NCBI GenBank assembly: GCA_963573305.1
Contig: OY754330.1
Span: 21,362,596 to 21,426,595, forward strand
Length of the DNA: 64,000 nt
Source of the DNA: Pyrrhosoma nymphula
Taxonomy: Eukaryota > Arthropoda > Insecta > Odonata > Coenagrionidae
Direction of reading: 5' to 3'
The notes beneath the pieces are model-generated. The model worked only from the letters and a program-made list of their open reading frames with translations. It was not told the DNA's origin and did no database searches. Shown piece after piece: positions 19,821-31,032 of the stretch (the stretch's first letter is position 1; the number at the start of each line of letters is the position of its first letter). The translations under genes and the position numbers were made by a program.

Positions 19821-20797
19821 GGTTATGAGAGTTTAGTTCTTTCACTTTCACATAACTAAAGTTTATCTTCGATATTCAAGGAGTCTCTCTGATCAAACCC
19901 TATCCTCCTCCTCTCACACGTCCGTCGGGGTGATTACTGAATCATCTTTTATGAAATCTTCCCTTACTAAGAAGCTTTTAGTACTTTATTATCTTCCCGT
20001 AATGACCACCAGGGAGGCTATAAAGATAGCGATGACGTGCCTCCAGAAAATTTTACCTCCTGCCAAATATTGTTAACATGTCACGAAAAAATTTGGAAAA
20101 ATTCTCCACTTATTCAACATTTAATTAAAACAGGCAAATGTAAATATAATTCAGGGAGTCGCTACATGAAATATCATTTAAGTTAAAAAAGAATGGAATG
20201 GGGCTGTGGCGTCGAAAGAACATTTGCGTCTACTCGATTAAATACCGACTCAATTCTTCAAAAATATGTTGAATATTTTTCAACGCACTTTATTCAAGCG
20301 AACCATTAATGGATTATTCAATTGGGTTAATATACTAACGAACATGATTTGCTAATGAAGATACTATGTAGTATGCCTATCATTGATACCTAATTTCTTT
20401 CAGAAAGTATATCAATGATAAAAATATACATTTTGAATTGACTTATCTTGTTGTGATAACGCTGAGAATCATCTGATATCGCTTTTTCAAGCATGAAAAT
20501 ATTTTGAATTAACGGTAGACATTTTATTTAGGCTCTCGCGAATGAGCAATTGTCCCGGAGAATTATTTCGTTTTTATTTTGTTATCTCTTCTGGACGAAA
20601 TAAGAGGAGGTAGAATATATGAAGAATTGAAGAGGGATCTAATAACGGGCCATCCTTAGGAGGGAAAGCGAGACAATTTCTATGAGGTTGGGATGCAGAA
20701 TTGGGACTGTCCAAGAACCTACCTATCAGCTGGTAGAATACTTGAATGAATCTCACTTTATCGTTTCTGGTTTTAGCTGAGACCTTTTCTGTGACGA
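19821..20797 (+). repeat. Unidentified interspersed repeat, copy 1 (with 166-bp insertion)
   Basis: From GGTTATGAGAGTTTAGTTC to CTGTGACGA this sequence is matched almost base for base by 30,231-31,032, about 10.4 kb downstream in the same orientation. Differences are scattered substitutions, an 8-bp indel (GCGAATGA) and a 166-bp segment present only here (20,589-20,754) bounded by ATCTC. The body is AT-rich with no ORF, no terminal inverted repeats and no poly(A). Family unknown. Confidence 0.8.
20589..20754 (-). repeat. 166-bp insertion in repeat copy 1, related to sequence at 49.05 kb
   Basis: This segment is absent from copy 2 and is flanked by direct ATCTC repeats, as for an insertion with a 5-bp target duplication; a deletion by microhomology in copy 2 is equally possible. 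Its - strand reads GGTATTCTACCAGCTGATAG then TTCTTGGACAGTCC, matching GTATTCTACCAGCTTATTGG and TTTTGGCCAGTCC at about 49,045-49,084. The shared peptide reading is FYQLIGR, but no protein family is recognised. Confidence 0.55.
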
Positions 20798-20799
20798 CG

Positions 20800-20850
20800 A
20801 ATTCTGGGAAGGCGTCCAGTTGCGAGGAAACGTTAAGAGAGGATGGGGAG
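20800..20850 (+). repeat. 48-bp direct repeat, right copy
   Basis: Partner of 19,757-19,806. It begins directly after the CTGTGACGA end of interspersed-repeat copy 1. On the - strand both copies read SSLNVSSQLDAFPEF, which may be coincidental. Confidence 0.7.
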
Positions 20851-21501
20851 ATAGAAAAGTCGGATGAACACGGAAGAGATGGGAGAGTTGAAAGGTGTTT
20901 GAATTCAGACGGTGACCCTCTCCCCAAGGCCAAGATAACGCTAAAGAAGAGGGGGGTGGGGTCAATTCCTGGGATAGTAACCCAGAGACTTCGAGCAGAA
21001 CCGGGGATCGAAATGCGGACTTCTACAATGGATTACGAATCGAAGGTGACTTCGATCTGAACTTATTTTGTCCAAACATACTTTCTTAAAGCAATTTCGC
21101 ACGCGTTCTTTTCTTGAATGCAGAATATAATTATATCATCACGATATTTGCTGGTCTGTATGAATTTATCTCATCAGATTGAGACGACTGTGAAGACCAA
21201 TTTTCAAAGTTGGATGTGCCGTCCACAAGGGATCTCAGTGGCAAATTGTTTCACTGAATTCTCCATTTCCGACCGGAACGTGGAATTCTCCGATTTGATA
21301 CCTAATCCGGGTGGAACGGGTGAATCTTCAATCCGGATTTTCTAAGTTCATGGTCTGGATGAAACCACTCTTGAAATTAAGTCAAAGCCCTTGACAATGA
21401 CTGTGTAAGTAGAAACTCTGGCCGGCGAATCAAATAAAAAGTTTTCGTTAGACAATATAAAGTTTCTCTTTTTTCAAGTTCTTGCGTGAAAAATATTTCT
21501 A

Positions 21502-21683
21502 CATGATGAGAAAACCACCTTTTGTTATTTCCACAAACTTTCTTACGCTGGCACGACGCGCGTCTCACCACACTGTGGCATACTCATGTGTGGGGCACAT
21601 GAGTATGCCACAGTGTGGTGAAACGCGCGTCGTGCCAGCGTAAGAAAGTTTGTGGAAATAACAAAGGTGGTTTTCTCATCATG
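21502..21683. repeat. Near-perfect palindrome, 88-bp arms, 5-nt loop
   Basis: The left arm 21,502-21,590 and right arm 21,596-21,683 are reverse complements except for one T-run indel and one C/T mismatch. The centre is TGGGG. Similarity ends sharply at both outer edges, and no target duplication is obvious. It could be a foldback MITE, a long-hairpin RNA locus, or an inverted-duplication artefact of assembly. Confidence 0.9.
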
Positions 21684-21699
21684 GATATCCATAATTTCC

Positions 21700-23360
21700 A
21701 CGAGGTCAGGCCTGAGATCATCAGTTTTAATATTTCTACATTTAGGTACATCATGCTTCTTACATTTTCTTAAATAAAATAATAAAATTTTAGTATTACC
21801 TCTTATATGAATAGAGAATAATCTCGCTGAAACTACCTTACTGCGTCACGAACTCTCGAAAATAACGTCTCAGATTTGGTTACAACAGTGAGACCAAGAT
21901 AGTTTATGATTAGCCACTTATGCTGTCTAAAATAACTTGCAGGGCAAAAAATAGGACTGTACCCTACCACTTGCATATTCCTCCACTCCGCTACACGGCA
22001 AACCTCTCAGCTGGTTCTTCACCCCATCCGTGTCCTAAAAACTATTCCATTTTTCATCCGAATATCATGCCATCACCTAATTCACTCGCTCCTCATCGCC
22101 GCTCTTTGATTCTCATACGCTTCCCTTCTCCCTATCTCCTCCTCCTCCCCCCCCCCCATCCCTTCTCCCTACGCAGGCCCAAAGACAGAATGAAACTGGA
22201 TTACAGCCGCCGAGAGCGCCCACTCATCAGCCGTCAACTCCCCTCCTGACTCCGCATGTCACCCAAGCGGGGAAGGACGGGAAGGGAAAACGAGGTCCGG
22301 ATTTCCACCTCCGTATGGATGAGAGAATAGATATGGTTAGAAGCAGCAGCGGAGGTATATCATTTGGAGTATACGAACATCTGGGTGGCAACACGAGAGA
22401 CAGCAGAAGATCAACCAGGCATCAAATGTGCCAGCACATTTTAAATTTAATTAATGAGCCTCCAGTGAACTCTAATTTGTAGAGGATATAGCTGGGAGTG
22501 TAATGATTACACTGCATTAAATCGCCGAAATGCGTTATTAAAACGTTTTATAAAAAAATGATAATTCTGTCGAGATACAACAAATAGGTAGTACATACTC
22601 GTCTCAAAGGAAAAATATAGAAAAATAATAAATTTTACTATAGTATTTGAAATGAGAAAAGAACACTTCTTAGTTAATGCTGCAAATATAATTCATTATT
22701 AGTTCAGAGCTCATTTGTAGTGAGCACTTAGAGAACTATGTCAAGGTAGTACAGCATGTGCGCAAAGCGGCTTCAGCTATGGTGTCAAAACGCCAACAGA
22801 TAGAAATAGTGAAGTAAAATCACAAGGAGGCTGCTATCCCACTTAAAAGGATGGGGTCTGAAGGGTACTAAGGAGTACTAAGGGATGAAAAAATATCTGA
22901 GATGAAAAGACGTGATGAAAAGGCGTTCTTTCATCGCAGAGAAAAAAATGAACCAATGGGAGTGAAAAGGATGTGTTCGTTTCCTGAATTTCATCATTGC
23001 CTTTTCCCGAGATCTCTCGGATTTTTTTTCTCTCACTCTCGTTCCTTTCCGCTTCTGAGCGCTCGCGTTATAATTTTTTACGACCGCGGCCACGCCCCCC
23101 TTAATCTCACCCGTCACTCTCCGGAAAGGTCCCCCGGGACCAGTTTTACGACAAGTGACTCGTGCGCAGAGGAAACATATCCTCTTTTTTAAGTCCACAA
23201 AATGCCAACGCCACCAAGTGGTGAAACCACGCACTAGGAAAAGGATGCATAAGCCAACAAATTGTTTCTCTGTTAGCTTAGTTCTTTACCAAGTAACGTA
23301 AAACATAAATATGGACGTGGAAGTTAATATCTCAATACTGACCATTAAAGAATGAGCTGA
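21700..23360. other. AT-rich DNA with pyrimidine-rich and CpG-rich patches
   Basis: A C-rich run (CCTCCCCCCCCCCCATCCC) lies at about 22,142 and a CpG-richer patch at about 23,030-23,170. No gene or known repeat was recognised. Confidence 0.45.
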
Positions 23361-23362
23361 TG

Positions 23363-23439
23363 CTTTCCCGGAATGTGATGTTGGTGAAGTCTATTCGGGT
23401 TCTCCACCGGGTAACGTGGAGAACCCGAATACACTTCAC
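23363..23439 (+). mobile_element. Penelope-like terminal fragment forming a hairpin
   Basis: GCTTTCCCGG, then TATTCGGGTTCTCCACCGGG, matches the left end of the PLE fragment at 27.76 kb (GCTTTCCCGG, then CTCGGGTTCTACACCGGG). Here the end is folded back: 23,384-23,407 and 23,416-23,439 are inverted repeats matching at 23 of 24 positions, with the loop CGGGTAAC. This points to a solo, palindromic PLE terminus. Confidence 0.6.
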
Positions 23440-23445
23440 TGAGCA

Positions 23446-26400
23446 TTAAAATTATACTGAGCAGGCTCACCGACTTAAGAAAGAATGTTGATACACCACA
23501 TCCCTTAAACGATTAATTTCGGAAAGGACGCTGATATTTTCCTGAAAAAATATACAAATATAAAAAGTGATAGGGAATTGGCACATATGGGTTATATATA
23601 CAAGAAATCGTATCAAAGAAGGAAAATACTGACATCTCATTTACATTTTGAGCGAATATATAACAGCATTATAGTCACAATCAGCTCAAAACCGTTGGCG
23701 GATTTGTAGCTTTTCATTTGCTTAAATCGGAACGCCGAAAATTGGGAGTCATCAAAAGGATCCCGTGATAGAATTGTTAGCTCCAATGAGATTGCTCTAG
23801 AGCAAACCATCGAGATGCGGATAAATAAAAAAGAGCTCCGCAAACATCCGAATTAATAAATTAAGCATCAGCGAGTGAAATCACACCGATCGACGTTACC
23901 GCCGCGAAGGACGAGCCTTTCCCACTAATGAAGCGTGGCGGAGAACTAACGAAGTTCAGCCAAAAATATCCACACACTAATATTTCGAGGACTCATGAGG
24001 CACCCACCCAGAGTGTACATCAATAAACCTAGAAACCATCTCGACTCCATCGAACTCCCAAGCTATTATCACTGCTCACTCCACACTCGTTAAAAAAATA
24101 TCCCTCCTCTGGTTGATTTGAAAATTCATGGGCAGCCCATGAAACTCGAATAAGAGCGCTTTAAAAATACGCAAAAATCAACCCGGCGGGTCTGCAGCGG
24201 GCAAACTGTAGCCATTGGCTCGAAAAACCACGGGACCGGAAAATTCTTTTTGATGCATCCCGACGAAAAAAAAATGATAAACTTATATAGTCTGTGCTGG
24301 TTCATTTATTTCTCGCCGCATGCATCAATTTACGCCACCCGAGTTGGGATGAGTGGAAGGTAAGGATGACAAAATCGATAGTCTAGAAACATCGATGTCT
24401 GAGACCCGCAGGTTATTTTTGCCAGCTGTCGTTTGTCACCGGTGTTTAATTATCATCCAGCATTTTCTTCGATTATTTTCTATCACTGGTTCCCTCCAAT
24501 TATTACCCTCCAAACATTAATCTTCTATGATTACTTGTCAGTAAGTTTCCATTTTTAAGGCACATTATGATGCTATTTTTATGGTCCCAATAATCACTAG
24601 TTGATGGATATTTTGGTCGACAGAAGACATCAAATTTCAAAACTTCCTGTTTTTCGGTTAAAACCTGAATAAATAAGCCACACATTGCGTTATAATCTAT
24701 TTTTTATGCTGCTGGATTGATCGTTGACTCATGATTTAAATATTAATCTGCGCATCAAGCGTAAAAGGATTTTTTGTGCAAATTATTTTCACAGTGGTTT
24801 TAATTTTTAGCAACAAGCTTTCAATACCGGGCCACGGAATCGAAACTATTTCGCAAAACAGCGTTCCTGATTATCTTATTCAAGTTGATGTGGGTCCTTT
24901 TATTTTCTTTACGATGTAACACGATGCCATTCAACCCTAGAAGACTGAATATCGATATTTTACCTTGACCGATGACGTAATTTCGACATAATATCGATGT
25001 CTCTTTTTTCGATGATCATCCCTATGCTGGGGACTAGCGCTTCGCTCTGTGCTTCACGCTTTCCTCCGTCGGTAAACCAATGTCGACGCGATGCTGAACA
25101 CAGACACGAGCACATGGTCACCGTCGGACAGGCCGGTCATAACGTTAATATGATTGAGCGCAACACTCGGAGGGTGGGTTCGCGCGCGGATGGAATATTA
25201 ATCGGAGAGATTGCTTTGCCAGTGGCAACGGAGCCGCGGCGCTGCCAAATTAAAGAGGCAAGTTTGGGCTTCCAGCTCGGGGTTGGGAAGGGACAGGGAA
25301 CGAAGGCCAATATGCTATCATAATCATTTGATGCGATCGATTGACGAAATAAACTCGAGGGATGACAAATTAAATCAATTCAGTCTTCACGGATATCTCA
25401 TTTTTTTAATATTTCATTCGAGACGTGTCCACAAACACCTACGCATTTTTAAAAATTCAGATAGCTCTTCAAATATGTTTTCCCCAATAAATTGAATACT
25501 AACTGGTTCATCACTATTCAAACATCCATAAAATAAAAACTTCCCAATGCATAGAAAATCAAGTCTCTGTCAATGATATTTCAGTTTAATATCATTTGGT
25601 AATTTTGCCTATAAATGAAAAAAACAAACACTTGTTTGAAGAAACACAGAATCAGTATTAAATTGCTGATTATTTTAACTGTACAGTTTAAAAGGCCCAA
25701 TCTGTGTAGTTTCATAATCGATTGAGCTCGGCTGCCAATTACGGGATTTGATAGTCATACAGGACGCGGAATAGGGCGGTAATTTATCTCTCAATAGCGC
25801 GTTGTTTAGAACAGGTATATGCTGCCGTAAAATCACCACAGACTAAATTTTGATTAACTACTTCAGTGCCTATTTAATTGGTCGATTTTTATCACCATAA
25901 TTGGATACTAAATTTTGAAGAGGTTATTTAATGAATCGATGAAAAGGAACACAGAGAAGCAAGATGGTAAGGTTTTCATCAAAATGAAATGACTGAAGTG
26001 CCTCCGTAGTGTCATATTTCAGCAAGGTATGTATTTTTTGTGCTATGTAAAAGGAAGGGTGCTATCTACAAAGAAATTTAAAAAAAATATACCTGACACA
26101 GAATGACCATAAAATCTCTTTCGAGGACATTTTTGCTTGTATTCAGTTCTTCAAAAAAATAAATATGGAATAATAGAAATAATTCGGCAAAATATCAGTT
26201 CTTCAAAAGCGCTTCTGGCTTCTAGGTCTACTGTTCCCCTAATGTACGCAAATGCCCTTGTCACCCTTAATAAAGATCATGATCAAAAATTAACTATGAG
26301 GTAATGAAAGACTAGAGCTAAATTTTGATTGAGCCTTCCGATACTGGAAGGTTTATTAAGATACTCATGTTCGGGGACCGTGACATTCAAAAGGATCGAT

Positions 26401-27200
26401 GCCAACACGAATTTTCCTCTAATGGAAAATAGAAATGTACATATACATTACGATCTTCGTGGAGGAAATTAGTGATCCACTGGCTTACAAAGTGCATGTG
26501 TAGGTGATGACGGGCCGTAAGCGTGTATTGGCTCGATGCTTGGGAATAACATGAAGATAACGACTCATATGGCGTTAGACAAGGAACAACGATAGGCGCT
26601 GAAGCAGACGACCATTCCCCTTGGATCTTGTCTGTTCCTCTGTTATTCACGCCGATCTCTCCAAGAATGGAGTCCCTTGTGCACTGAAGTAGTACAGCTG
26701 AGACAATGACTAGGAGAGGATTACCGACATATGTGTCAGGAATGAGCGGGGAAGGAGGAAGACAGCCTTGGGTGAATCTCTCTCAGGAGATAACGCAAGG
26801 TTGGTGAGCAAGTAGGTTCGAGATAATGAGGTCATTTTCCTCGGTGTGGTTGCGGGTGACACCCAATATCAGCTCCTCCCATGTAACCCCCCTCGGGGGC
26901 AAATTGAGGAACGGATTAGCAAGGCGTCAATTCATCGCTGCATCCAACCAAAAATATGTACGATAATAGGTATACATTGAATTCTCTCACAAGAAACAAA
27001 TATTATTCAAAAAACGTTTCATACATAAAACGAGGTAGTCTTCATATATACCACAAAAAATATTATTAATTAAATTATTGACAAGGTTACGACGTACTAA
27101 GTCAATATCAAGGCTTGATAATAGCTTTGAACGGAAAATATGGATAATTACTTAATCGAAAAATTTATTTTTTAATAATTATCGATTATTATTAATTCGA
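23446..27200. other. AT-rich DNA, one CpG-richer patch, no recognisable gene
   Basis: A CpG-richer stretch at about 25,030-25,330 has an open frame of 108 codons without recognisable motifs. The remainder is AT-rich with no supported feature. Confidence 0.45.
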
Positions 27201-27216
27201 ATTAATAATCGAAAAT

Positions 27217-27405
27217 TTGTGTGGCGTACTATATGAAGTAAACCTGATTTTACTTAAAATCAAGTACCAAAACGTAACACCTGAAAAAATTGAATCCGTA
27301 CAAAGAAGGTTATCCAGAACATTATATATTGAGTCAAACGTTCCCGAAATCTTAAATTGCACGAGCGTTTTATATATTGTGGCTTTTCATAGCTTCGAAA
27401 CTTAG
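27217..27405 (+). pseudogene. Possible RT C-terminal remnant of a non-LTR element
   Basis: The 62-codon open frame contains EKIESVQRRLSRTLY, similar to the IE.VQRRF.R.L motif after the RT domain of CR1/Jockey-like proteins. The flanks carry no further motif. Weak support; it may be chance. Confidence 0.3.
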
Positions 27406-27589
27406 GCATCGTGACGTAAGAATAACTAAGAATCACAGGAGTTTTAGGCGCACGACTGGAGAAGGATGGAGACAACACGATGTTAGGATAAAAAGGAAGA
27501 AAATCCAAGAGTTCCGAGAATTAGGAAAGGAAGGAGAGAAATAATCGTATACGATAGATGGAGCGGAATTGAGAGGGGGCAGAGTGGGG

Positions 27590-27740
27590 AAAGCAGCTAG
27601 AGATGATAGACGACGAAATTTTGAAGGTCGTGATGGAATAGTGAAAGCTAGGAAAGCTGGCCAGAGGAAGAAAATGGACGAGCACTTTACGAAATGAAGA
27701 GAGAAACGAAATGTAGCAAGCTGGAAGAAGACAAGTTGTC
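27590..27740 (+). pseudogene. Decayed RTE-like C-terminal fragment
   Basis: One frame reads LEMIDDEILKVVME, two stops, then KLGKLARGRKWTSTLRNEER. This lines up with the RGDGLLKAVIEGRMLGKRGR block of the element at 1-207. Stops and short length mark a dead fragment directly upstream of the PLE piece. Confidence 0.45.
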
Positions 27741-27919
27741 AATTGGGAGATAAGATTTAACGCTTTCCCGGCGAATTGCAGTGATGAACTCTTCTCGGGT
27801 TCTACACCGGGTGAGTGATTTAAATGTTGCAGACGTTTCGGGTAGCGACTCTTTACCCATCGAATCGGTAAGCAAGATAATCGATAAGATAAAGAACATC
27901 TCGCGACCCAGTTGGCCTC

Positions 27920-28369
27920 ATGACTCCGGGGGTCTATAAAATACCCTGTGAATGTGGCGAGGTCTATGTGGGAGAGACTGGTCGAACGATTTCCACTCGA
28001 CTGAAGGAACACCGAAGACATTTTCGACTCGGAAAACCGGAGAAATCAGCGGTGGTTGAACATAGCCTCAGTCTGGACCATCGCATTAAATGGGACGATA
28101 CGAGAGTTCTCTGGCGCTCGGAAAAATTTTGGGATTGCTTGACAAAGAAAGCGATAGAGATTAAAATGGAAAGGAGGAACGTAAACCGGGATTCGGGATA
28201 TACCATCAGCAGCTCGTGGAATAGGATCCTAAAAATAATACAAGTTGACAGAGCAAGGCCAACGGTCAACGGCCAAATTTCAACGGTCAACGATTCTCCA
28301 GCTCAACAATCGGGGATCGACCAATCCGCCACCGTCCGTATAAAACCAACGGACAATTTCGTTACGTGA
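27920..28369 (+). pseudogene. Penelope-like GIY-YIG endonuclease domain, N-terminally truncated (149 codons)
   Basis: The frame opens with TPGVYKIPCECG and YVGETGR, giving the GVY (4-6) and YVG (16-18) strands of the GIY-YIG fold. Conserved Arg27 and His31 follow in TRLKEH, with Glu47 in the SAVVEH block; Cys10 and Cys12 may belong to the zinc site of PLE endonucleases. A KKAIEIKME helix and an RDSGY...SSSWN segment complete the usual C-terminal layout. PLE proteins pair this nuclease with an upstream telomerase-like RT, which is absent here. The open frame is intact, but the ATG at 27,920 is probably an internal Met rather than a genuine start. Confidence 0.82.
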
Positions 28370-28374
28370 CATTT

Positions 28375-28420
28375 GCCTTGAAGATGGGTAACGAGTCGCT
28401 GCCCGAAACGTCGGCAACAT
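28375..28420 (+). ncRNA. Hammerhead-ribozyme-like motif in the PLE right arm
   Basis: TTGCC and GGCAA can form stem I, GGGTA and TGCCC stem II (one wobble), and ACGT a minimal stem III. The core reads TTGAAGA rather than CTGANGA, followed by GAAA and a GTC cleavage triplet. Hammerhead ribozymes are established in the terminal repeats of PLEs. The C-to-U change in the core and an extra U before stem II make activity doubtful. Confidence 0.4.
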
Positions 28421-28459
28421 TTAAATCACTCACCCGGTGTAGAGCCCGAGAAGAATTGG

Positions 28460-30230
28460 GAGATATTTTCTGAGGAAGTGAATCAAAACTGTTCGCAAAT
28501 AATTGATGCCCATTCCAACTTACTTTCAATCGACAGACAAGCCATTAATTAGTATTTCATATCGCAAATTACCACACCGTGGCTGGAGAAATCTAAAAAT
28601 ATACGTTTTAAGTTTAGAGCACCACTATAATTCACGTATCTGAGCGTATAACTCCAAAAAAATTTGGTTTCTCTCTTATTTTCGATAGGGAAGCGCCAGA
28701 GGGCCTCTTCCACCGTGGAGCCTTCATCACCCCTGGCAGGTTCTGGCGGGTACGACGCCTCAGTCTCCGCTAGACGACCAGTGAGGCGGTCGGAGTGGCG
28801 GGAGGGGGGGGGGCAACAGGGCGGAGAACTCGAGAGAGAGAGGGGTGTGAGCAGAGTGAGGTGCCCTGTTGTAAGCAAGCACCCCGGGTGTGGATCATCT
28901 TGTGCGTTTGACAGCGCGGAAATGGACTCAGCGGGACGGAAGGTCCAAGGGATGCTGCAGGGGCGGCCGCAGGGGAGTTAGCGGGAACGAAGGGGAGGAA
29001 AGAAGGACGCAAATGTGGACCGAAGGGGGCGACGGAAAAAGAAGAGACGGGCACTTAACGAAGCGATGCTGCCAGCGTCCATTCTCGGATATCGCCACAA
29101 ATTCATCATCTTCCCCGATTCTTTTTAATAAAACTTGTTTTTCCAGGCGTGCCAGACATTCTCTGTTGACAACGCCAGATCTTAAAACTTCTCTCAGCTA
29201 TGAAAATTATCAATTTTTGAAGCAACATGTCATCGATCGGCTAAAAAATATTTTTTTCTAAAGCTGATGAATCATTTTAGCCAACGTGAATTCATTTCAT
29301 AACAAAGTTTTTCTCATTGAATAGGGGTTTTTGCTGCTATATCTGTGAAATCTGTCGTAAGCTATTAATGCTTAGTTTCCAAAAAATAATACTTATTTAA
29401 CGCTATAAAAATCGCCCAGTTAAGTTTTTAAAACCGGTACCTTAGAGAACATTAGAGAAAGTACAGTATTTTCTGGTTTAGAGCGACCACATGATAACGG
29501 CAATTGCACTTCCCTAAAGTTTGGTTAGTGACTCGTGCACATTCTTTTTTTCTATTATGCATGTAAATGCATTATTTTTTCAAATTCAACTCTTCAGTTT
29601 TATCATCTACATTATTAGTCGCTTGAAAATCATTCTGCAGTTACCAAAGCTCACAATATTTCTAAAGGCAGAAAGACCGGCAGTATTTGGGGGTGAATAT
29701 AATGCAAAACAAAATTATTAACACAAAATATTATGTGAGAAACCGTTCAATATGCACAAAATATTATGCCGATGATTATATAGACATGATACACAAACAG
29801 TAAATATATATTACTTTAGTAAAATAAAATACAGCAACAAAGATGTATTAAGCCACCGGGTTAGAGTAGCTGAGTACATTCGACCACCGGTAGGCTAGTA
29901 TATGACCAGTATTTGGGTGAGAACAGTTCCAGAGGTGATTATGATAGCAAGTTCTACCGATTGCGTGGTTCCGGGCGCAGTCGTGCAGATGGAGGGGAGC
30001 ACGACACAACTCCCAATCACCCCGCACTTGTTCTCTTCCCGTCCCATGCATTACAATGCGCGGTTAAACGCATGGGTGGCATTCCACAATCGAACACGAA
30101 CCTCGCATGCGTAGGTACGTGCCGCGAATTTTTCTTCTCACGCGTAACAAAATAATAAAAATACACGCTGCAAACCCGTAAAAGTGGCGTCGAATGTCAT
30201 GTTAGTGGATGTATAAAAAAAATTCATTCG
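28460..30230. other. No recognisable gene; purine/CpG-rich block at about 28,690-29,060
   Basis: The block contains GGGAGGGGGGGGGGCAACAG-type runs and GAGAGAGAG. Open frames in it share composition only. The rest is AT-rich DNA without a supported feature. Confidence 0.45.
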
Positions 30231-31032
30231 GGTTATGAGAGTTTAGTTCCTTCACTTTCACATAACCAAAGTTTATCACCGATATTCAAGGAGTCTCTCT
30301 CATCAACCCCTATCCTCCTCCTCTCACACGTCCGTCGGGGTGATTACTGAATCATCTTTTATGAAATCTTCCCTTACTAAGTAGCTTTTAGTACTTTATT
30401 ATCTTCCCGTAATGACCACCAGGGAGGCTGTAAAGATAGCGATGACGTGCCTCTAGAAAATTTTACCTCCTGCCAAATATTGTTTACATGTCACGAAAAA
30501 ATTTGGAAAAATTCTCCACTTATTCAACATTTAATTAAAACAGGCAAATTCAAATATAATTCAGGGAGTCACTACATGAAATATCATTTTTGTTAAAAAA
30601 GAATGAAATGGGGCTGTAGCATCGAAAGAACATTTGCGTCTACTCGATTAAATACCGACTCAATTCTTCAAAAATATGTTGAATATTTTTCAACGCACTT
30701 TATTCAAGCGAACCATTAATGGATTATTCAATTGGGTTAATATACTAACGAACATGATTTGCTAATGAAGATACTATGTAGTATGCCTATCATTGATACC
30801 TAATTTCTTTCAGAAAGTATATCAATGATAAAAATATACATTTTGAATTGACTTATCTTGTTGTGATAACGCTGAGAATCATTTGATATCGCTTTTTCAA
30901 GCATGAAAATATTTTGAAGTAACTGTAGACATTTTATTTAGGCTCTCTCAATTGTCCCGGAGAATTATTTCGTTTTTTTTTGTTATCTCACTTTATCGTT
31001 TCTGGTTTTAGCTGAGACTTTTTCTGTGACGA
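30231..31032 (+). repeat. Unidentified interspersed repeat, copy 2 (802 bp)
   Basis: This copy has the same start (GGTTATGAGAGTTTAGTTCC) and end (CTGTGACGA) as copy 1 at 19,821-20,797 and is collinear with it throughout. It lacks the 166-bp segment and an 8-bp stretch. Low divergence implies recent duplication or transposition. The flanks differ from those of copy 1, so these ends are likely the true borders. Confidence 0.8.

Larger units (their letters stand above)
27770..28457 (+). mobile_element. Short Penelope-like element piece: GIY-YIG remnant between 75-bp inverted repeats
   Basis: The arms at 27,787-27,861 and 28,383-28,457 are inverted repeats with about 5 differences in 75 positions. 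Between them lies only the GIY-YIG endonuclease end of a PLE protein, with no reverse transcriptase. The right arm carries TTGCC-TTGAAGAT, a GGGTA...TGCCC stem, GAAACGTC and GGCAA, in hammerhead-like order. Inverted, partial terminal repeats are common in PLEs because of their template-switching insertion. The left arm is preceded by GCTTTCCCGG, shared with 23,363. Confidence 0.72.

Noticed and set aside
20990..21065. tRNA-like half on the - strand (TTCGTAA loop, TTTCGATCCCC)
   Set aside because: The anticodon stem does not pair and no A box is found; could be an old SINE relic, but support is too weak.
29140..29215. Splice acceptor-like TTTTTCCAG followed by an open frame
   Set aside because: The open frame is short and unrecognised and no partner donor could be supported.
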